A DNA stretch of 64,000 bases. Source: Diadema setosum (lineage: Eukaryota > Echinodermata > Echinoidea > Diadematoida > Diadematidae). The notes under the pieces were generated by a model, which searched no databases, had not been told where the DNA came from, and saw nothing but the letters and a program-made list of their open reading frames with translations. The position numbers and the translations under genes were made by a program. Shown in pieces: positions 52,001-61,000 of this stretch (within the stretch, counting starts at the first letter, position 1; every line of letters begins with the position of its first letter). The stretch is taken from the NCBI RefSeq assembly GCF_964275005.1, contig NC_092685.1, forward strand, positions 15,102,579-15,166,578. Reading direction: 5' to 3'.

Positions 52001-55000
52001 CGTAAGATATTTCGCAACTAATTTTGAAAAACTCTATATCCCATGCTTAATTTCCAATCATTTAGAAAAACAAATCTCTCATTAAGACACTTAGACATGA
52101 TCAAAAAACGATTTATAATGTGCGTAAGAAGTAGAAGTGCCACCGAGACTTTACGCTTGCCAATCATTCATAAAGGCAAGCTTGTAAAATTTAATGTCGG
52201 TCATCTCTTGAATTACATTCATTCCGATGATGCAGAGTTCGAGAGCGACTGTCCAGAAAGTCATTTTGCCTGTGCTGACTCGGGTTTATGTCTGGAGAGA
52301 TCGAAGGTGTGTGATTTGATCAATGACTGTCCAGTGTCATCCGCAGACGAATATGATTGCACTGAAGGTAAGATATTTCACAGACGAGGATGAATATATA
52401 ATTTTGATGAATTTACATGAAAAAAAAAAATATACAATACAATGTGATGCCAACCAGGTTTATGATTAACCCTTAGATTGACAATGCTATTTACTTTCCA
52501 CGGGTTCTACAGAGTTTGAATTGTGGATTGAAATTGATGACAAGTTAAATCAAACTGCAGACTAATTGGTCTTTTTTGTTATCCAGTGGCATAAAGTTAA
52601 ACATCACTCAAAACTCTGCATTTAACTTCGGATTATCTACAAACGGGATAGGAAAATAGTATCCGAAATTATATAAAACAACTTAGTAAACGAGAACAAG
52701 TTCGCACAAACTTACTCGATTTTGAGGTTTGAAGAAATTGATGTTCACAATGTGTAATCGTTATTTCATGGAAGCACAATATTCAGAATGCTTGATCAGA
52801 GAGGGCACAGCCCACAACAATCACACGTCTAGCGTCTTTGTAATGCATCTCTATGCAGAATACAGAGCCAAGGGATTCACACAGTGTTTCAGCGGGACGT
52901 GGCTCCCCGGTTCAGTCCGTTGTGATGGACTGGTGGACTGCATTGGAAATCAAAGAGAAGACGAAACAAATTGTCATGGAGGTAAAACATGACACTGTAA
53001 TGTGGTGGCGAGGGATAGATCCTAATGATTTGATTATGTTCAGAAATATTATGTACGTACATTCTTATATAACGTTATACTAAGCTCGATACTAAATTGT
53101 TCTCTTGTGACGTGGGGTAGATAATAATGATGTGATTATGTTTATAGAAATTATCATTAGTGATTATGTGTGTAGCGATTTATAAATGCAAAGATTGAGA
53201 GGGGAAAATAAGTTAATAAATTGATTTCTTCAATTTCCACGTCGACAAAGAAAAACAAAACAAGGCACACAACGTTTATCATTCATACACATAATCATGA
53301 CAGCGTATATTAAGTATGTTTCGAAATTGTCATCAAAGCGACCCAAATACTTCTTTCTCGAAAAAGTTGGGAGGTTGCATCATATTTTTAGTTTATAACG
53401 TTACCTAATTATAACTGCTATGTATTTTGTATTTTCATGTAGAATGTGTTTGTTATTGCTACAACCCTGCAGTATGAAATAGATTTTACAAATAAATAAA
53501 TACATATCAGAAAACAACCTTTCTTTTGGGTACAACTGACAGGGATTGCTTGTGTTTATTTTTTCCAAAATGTGCCATAAACTTTCTTCGTTAGATGAAT
53601 GTGGTCTGAAGCAGTTTCAATGTTTGAACAGACTGTGCATCGATGAAAACTTGGTGTGTGTCTACGATATCGATTACCTCGGTTTTGTGCAAGGTTGCCG
53701 AGATGTTTCTCATCTTAGAGGAGACATTTGTGGTAAGTTGAACGTAGTTTGCCGCCTTAATTTGTACATTCATGTATCAATAAATCCTCGCATTTTTTTC
53801 TTCAAATTTAACTACACAAGACAGGCTTGCTTTGAGATTCCCCACAACCTCACCCCCACCCCCCCCCAAAAAAAACAAGAGAGAAAAATACCCTCACCTC
53901 ATACACGCTGTTCCGATACCAGTGGAGCTGTCGCCTAGCCAAGGAAAGAATGGTACACTTCTTAACTGCATGTAAAATTATCTTTGAAGTTATTTTGTGA
54001 TGAGGCAATAATTCGAGAAGTTGAACTTATGGTTGTTGCTTCGAAGATCTACCTTGGTCATTATTATCATCTGATAATACGAACTTATTTAATTTCGGTG
54101 GGTTGACCAGCACTGCAATTTGAAAAAAAAAGTTCCTGAAATTTACCGGCATAATAATGCATATCCGTGCAGGGACTTCCTGTAAATGAGTGACCGAAAT
54201 TGAACTTCATCGGTGAAATTATTTTGGTAAGCAAGTAAGAAAAAAAAAGTCATGTCCACTGATGCTTACTAAACATTGTTTTGACTGGCAAATTCATCAC
54301 TTTGAAGCTTATATATTCCTGGGAACTTAATGTTTTGCACTATGAAGTCACTGAATACGAGGTTTGGGTGAGAGCAAAGTAATGAAACACTTATGATTCT
54401 CGAAATGGCTAAATTGCAGGTGGCAAATATCCTTCGTGATGAAACATTGTGCATCTGCAATGCGCTTTAAAGAGTATGACAGCTGACATCGAAAATACTC
54501 AGCTATTCTCATTCGTTTCATTTAATTTGACGTCAAACACGCAGAGAACTTCGAGTGTCCAGCCTATCACTACAAGTGTCCCTCCTCCTACTGTATCCCC
54601 ATGAGATTCCGATGTGATCTGACATGGGACTGTCCAAACGGCGAGGACGAAAAGGATTGTTCTGGTAAGTCTAATGTCACGCATTCGAGCTCACGGTGTA
54701 TAGAGAAATCCGTGAACAGCATGAAGCGTCCTTAACAGACCAGCTCAAAGAATACAGAGATGCCTGTGGACAGAATGAAAAGAGTATCTATTTACGACAC
54801 TTAGGAAACTCAAGACTAATAAGCCACCGGCACACTACATGATCCAATCGGTCGCACGACTGTGGAGTTGAGTTTGAGTTGAGATGAGATTATTTTATTT
54901 CACCACGGGTCGGTCACTTCAGTCATTGGCTGTTCTTCTGTGAGTCCGTATAGTTTAAAACCACACAGTTACAAAATACATCATCTTATACATAGTATAG

Positions 55001-58000
55001 GAAATGACAGAAAAAAATAAACAAGCACACACACACACACACACACATAAATAAAATATACGAAATCATGCATACATTATTTCGAAAAAGACAACAATAT
55101 AAGAATTAAAACGTCGGGAAAAAACAAGAAATGACTGACATAAAATGTTACAATTCATTGCAAACAATTGCTATCTAATTTATCTATCTTATTCTTAAAT
55201 ATAAAGAGGGATACACTTTGTTTTACATCGTCTGTTAAGTCATTCCGTAGTTTGGCACCGCAATATGTTACACTACGTTTCTAAAAATTAGGCAAGCCGG
55301 GTCATACCACCAGTCGCGCAATTCAACGCCGCACACTATGGGATCAGACTAAATAGCTGGGCTTACGACTGCACTGGCGTCAGTACATGATACTACATAC
55401 TGTAGCGTGATTAGCTGAGAGTCCGCGACCGGTCGTGAAATTCGGACATGTCAAATCTTCACGACTGGCACTGCGACCCATGTCGCATGGATGGAAATAT
55501 CAACCAGGACCAACCCTGTATACTAAAATATAAAGCGGATGAAACAATGTCCTTCGAACTTGTAAGGTTATTTCACTGCAAATTTATGGTTGATGAATAT
55601 TCAAGAGAGAGAGAGAAAAAAAGACAGTTCCGGTATTTGGATTTAAATGTTCTCATGTTATATCAAAACAGTGATATATATACTGGTGGCATTGACTTAT
55701 GCAAATAAAATAAATTGACGATAACATCGCCTCACAAGGCTCCCAATCAATCATTTGCTGTCAAAAATGTGTGATAATTTTCGATGTTTTGAAATGAAAT
55801 CAATAAGAGTATCGTATTACACTGGAATCAAATCAATGTAGGCATATATATTGTTGTGACAACCTAGTAACGTCTGCTTAAATGGAAAAATGGTTGTAGC
55901 TGGTAAATAATAGAAATATGATTTTCACCATTTATGTCAACAAATAACTGTGTTGTGAAGTCATGACGAACCATTGTATCTGATTTTTTCATGTGGTCGC
56001 AATGAATATTACACTCTTTTTTATGAAAACATGCGGAACTTCAAGATATATGTTTCTTGTGACCTACTCTTTTGAAACAGCTGGCCTTATGTTGGTTTGG
56101 TTTTACTCTTGTCAAGTCAAGTCTATTTGATTTGGAATGTCACTGCACCTGGATCCTTTTACGTATATTAACTCATAATTTCCGACGCCCTCCTAGCAAC
56201 CAATCATAGATGCCATCGAGGCGCCTTCCACTGCCGACAAAGTTTGAGATGTCTTCCACCCTCCCAGGTCTGTGATGGTGTCAGCCACTGTCCGCATGGC
56301 GACGATGAACTCTTTTGCGGTGAGCTATATACATCGACCTTATTGTTACCTTTCATTGACTATACTCTTCCAATATATTATGTCAAAGATCCCTAAATAT
56401 CGAGAAGATATCTCTTCTGTCATTATAAAGACCGTGTATCATTGAATACTTTGAATATGATGACCAGCACCGTCATTGTGTCGACTCTGGCTTATGAAGA
56501 ATGAGACAAAATGAATTGAATGTCGGAATTTTTATTCTAATAATATTGAACTAAATAATAGATTACAAACAAAGCATGGGAAGAATTATGAGAAGGGAGT
56601 CATTTCTTATTAGTAGCTACATACTATTTTGTCTTTTGTTGTTTGTGTTTTCCAGGTATGATTTGCCCGCCTGAATGCAACTGCAACGGACAGAGTGTAG
56701 AATGTTACTTTGTGTCCTCTACGGGATACATTGAGTTTCCTTCTGACGTAAAACAGATGTAAGTGGAAATTTTATCGAGGAAAACAAGAGATATATCAGT
56801 ATCTTGATGCACTCCCGTAGCACTGAGACATTTCACACTATATTAAACGGAATCTTAATTTAAAAAAAGTTTGTCTGTTATTTTCTAGTGCTAAACATTG
56901 TTAAGTAAAAAGATATATTATCTACAGCGATTCAGAAAGGTACATGTATGCAACAGTTATTCATTTGCAATAAAGTCACGCTCAACACGCCAAAAGCAAT
57001 ACATGGTGTAATATATTACACGGGATGATCAAGCGAATCAGCGCTTGAATAATGGTCACCCTATAGTGGGCTATCTATCACATGATCATGAATGAATTGT
57101 CATGAATGATGTTCCTTTCGAGGACCATTTAGTGTGATAAATAACAAATGGGGGAGGAAAAAAGGCAAATTTGGGCAGGCGATTTCGTTACCCACGCATT
57201 GTGCCCAGACTGGGGATGCACACTTACGGTTCAAACCTAGCTATGTTGCAGCAGACTCGTTGATTACTACGAAATATTTCCATTTCTGTAGCAGTTTCTT
57301 CCTGTTATCTCTAGTCTTTTTGTATCGCAATCTTTACAGATTCATTGACATTGCTACCAGCACGACTTTACTTACCGTCAGTTCGTCTCCGAATGATACG
57401 TTCGTCGGAAAAAGGGAAAATAACAATATCATTTATCTGAGGCCTTCTTCGTACTACAATCTGGTTTATCTGTAAGTACAAATTGTGCTACGAGTTTCCT
57501 CATAAATTATCCAGTGTGAGTGACTCTGCAGACAAAAAGTCAGTTCCACTCCATTCTCAAGTCCGATGTATTCACAGAGTTGAATCAACTAAACTGGATG
57601 GTGGAGGTTTTATCACGATCGAACCTTCAAAAGACACTTGTGAAACCTTCCAGTATGGAGTCACTAACAAAACAGTGACTTTGCTAAATAGTCGCGTGAT
57701 AACCATGGTAACATGGTTCCACGATTGGTGTCACACTAACCGACATGCAAACTATAATCAGACTGATGATCCTGTAATATGCCTGTGTGTGTGAGATTAT
57801 GACTTTTTATGTTAGGTGTTGAGTAGTATATTAATTATCGACAAAAATATTTCTTTCGTAGGTTTGGCCACAAAGCAATAGAAGAAGTCTGTCGATTACA
57901 GCGTTACCTCATCTTCTTATAACATGCATGATTGCACCCGCTATTACACTTCGGAGAAAACATGTGAAAATTAAGTTTTTATTTTGAAGACTTGTGTAGG

Positions 58001-61000
58001 GAAAGTCCGACTTTAATTTTTTTTTAAATTCTGTTCATTTTACTTACTCTATCGAATTGCCCTTCATGTCTGTCAAATACCTTACTTCAGTCGTCGAGTA
58101 CAGTCACCCAACTGGAAGGGTTTTACATTTAACACAGTGAGTCAGTGAGTGAACCGATACTAGAGGCAGAGAGGTGATATGTGTGTGTAACAGCGCAGGG
58201 CGAATTGCTACCATAATTATTGTCCAGTTTGAGCATTTTATCGCGATAACTGATCTTTACCGTTTTTTTAAGCATAACGCCGCAGTTTGTGTTTTACTAG
58301 TAATCAGTTATGTTCAGTGTTTCAGAGGCAGCCGTAGAATTCAATGCCTATAAAACACCTTATACCGTTTTTTTTGATCAATCTTGTGTACTGGTGTAGT
58401 ATCAGCATATACCTACCTCAATTAATTCAGATTACGAATGCTTTAACATAGGATCCTACTGCACACTATGGCATAAAAACAGTTCCTTTTTGAATTTGTT
58501 TATTCTATTATCATAACTGATTTATCATACTCGCTTGCATTGCTGTCATTTTTACTTACAAGCTATAGTAGTAATAATAGCAATTATTACCGTACCGATA
58601 TCATCATATTTTCCCAGCGATCTATCACAGACAAACTTGGAAATAATCCCTGCCGAAGTCTTCAGGAATCTACGCAATCTTAGAACACTGTGAGTATAAG
58701 CATTTTCCTGGAACTACCACAACGAGCAAAGGAAGTGATAAGCATCTTTGCTGCATTGCGTTCACTGCAGGAGCTCTTGTCCATCTCAATAGAGTCGAAG
58801 AAGGACATCATGTGCTTAGCATCCCCTTAAACATGTTTAGATTGAGTACCTATAGCCTCTTGAAGGCACTTCAATCTTTTTTTTACCTGATTCGATTAAT
58901 ACTTGAAGTAATGATGACGTCACCGGTCACCTTCGAACAGTGCCACATCTAAAAAGCCACACCAAGACAAACACAATAGAAACTCTGCACTTGGAACAGA
59001 CGGTAAAGGTAAAAAAAAAAGAAGTGAAGTTACATAATCATTATCTTCACGAGGCAATTTACGCTCTTCACGGATATACAATTTCCTTAGTTCAATTAAT
59101 TCAATGTGATTTTACATTGCGCAAGATTTCGTCAAAAACAATATGCAATATCATGAAAAGTGTCATTGAGGTGTGCTTTTCTTTGATAACTTTATTGTTT
59201 TCTTCAACAACGTAGGAACTTGTCAGGGAACAGTCTACTTTCACTAGACGCGTCCGTGTTTCTCGCCCTCCAGAATATACAGACATTGTAAGTATCCGTA
59301 TTCCATTTTATGTAAGTAGTTATTTGTTGGATGAAGTAGCACTCTATACTCCATTAACTTTTTCCCCCGCTAGCCCTCATTTTTCTATTTGTTTTTTTCT
59401 GTAGTAATTATTATTTTTCGTCAATAGTTTCTAAAGCAAGGCTCTTCGAAGAACAAAAGTGATAATTGTTTTCACTTGGGATCATGGACTCAGCCCCGTG
59501 TAATGAAATGTGGAACATTTTGTAACATAACGTATTATTTTGTACCTGATGTTTTGTGAATAAAAACAACAACAAGCAACTCACCCTCCAATACAACAAA
59601 CCATACACTCACACGCACACACACACACACACACATACACACATACAATTGTGTTCAGCGTAAAATAATATAAATAATTTATATCATGCCCTTACACCAT
59701 GTACACGTTTTTGCATAATAAGCGTATAACCTATTATGTACAAATTGGTAACCATAACTCTATGCAAAATATCAGTCAAATATGAAATCAGAAAAAGCAA
59801 AATAACTTTTCTGATTACTCACCTTTTCCGCTAAAGTGACTGCATCAAAAAGGAGTCTGCGTCTATCAGGAATCTTAATGGCCGCATAGAGAGAATTAAG
59901 ATAAGTGTTCAGCCCACGAAATTCTGAAGTTGCAACTCATGGTTAGCGGGAGCGCCAAGGTATATTGGAGAAGGACATGGATATAGGTAAAATAGAAGAT
60001 TTGTGATTCAAAACTTGCCCAATGGGTTCATCCCTAAACCCACAATGCCCTTCGGGACCAGATGGATATAGAGAACAATGGTGAGAAGAAGATTGCTAGC
60101 TATCACCTAACAAGCACCTTTGGATGATTAAGTCAGAATATTACCGTTATGATTATGACATCTAGGGATATAAGGGAAACGAATACGAAGTCAGCTGAGC
60201 CAGGGGTTTCCGAGGCGTTTACGGGTCTCCACGCAATCACCTCGCTGTAAGTATCCCCCTTTGTACTTTGAGTCATGTGGTATTATGTAAAGACACTGAG
60301 ACATCAATACTGCATTGTACACTTACTAGTAACCCATTGTACACTTCTTAGCAACCCCCTTGAACAGGTGTTGAATATTGAGACTTCTTGTGTACAAACT
60401 TGTGCAGACAATCATGATAATAACTTATTCAGTCGATGGCTTCGCAATATTTTTGTTAACTATAGGTGTAATAAAAAACCCAAATAATAAGGATATACTA
60501 TCACTAGGAACTGTATATCATTTGAAATCTCCTTTTTTTTTCTTTTATTATGTTAAGTTTGCTTTGTTGGATACTGACTGTATTCTCTTTTGTCATTGAG
60601 AAGCACTAATTCATATATAATGGAATTACATTGCGTCATGGATCAGATTATTTCCAATTGCTTAGTCTGCTTTGAGGGAGAAAGGTTTGCGGTGACACCA
60701 TGAGTATGTAGTCCTTAACCGGATCGTTGCTTGGCTGAAGAGCTTAGAAAGAGGAGAATTGAAGAGGGAAGCGACATATGGGGGTTCTAAGGAGGGCAAA
60801 AAGTGAAGAGTGGTAGACAGAATTGGGCTGGAAGTTGAAGTTGCACCAGTGGAGACGGTAGAGAAGGAAACAGAGAGAGTGGTAAGGAAGAATAGAGTGA
60901 AAATCAAGTAAGATGTTCGGACATCTTTAGGAGGAGAGAGATGAAATAGAAGGGAAGCGAAATACGGAGGAGTTGAATGTTGGAAAATCATGGAGATAAG

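Noticed and set aside
55290-55460. A DNA transposon end flanking the minus-strand LINE
   Set aside because: Phrases such as CGCACACTATGGGATC and CACACTACATGATCC on the two sides look related, but the ends could not be defined.
57860-57935. Another LRR exon before 58618
   Set aside because: A good acceptor (TTCGTAG) precedes it, but the required phase runs into a stop and no donor ends in the LRR phase.
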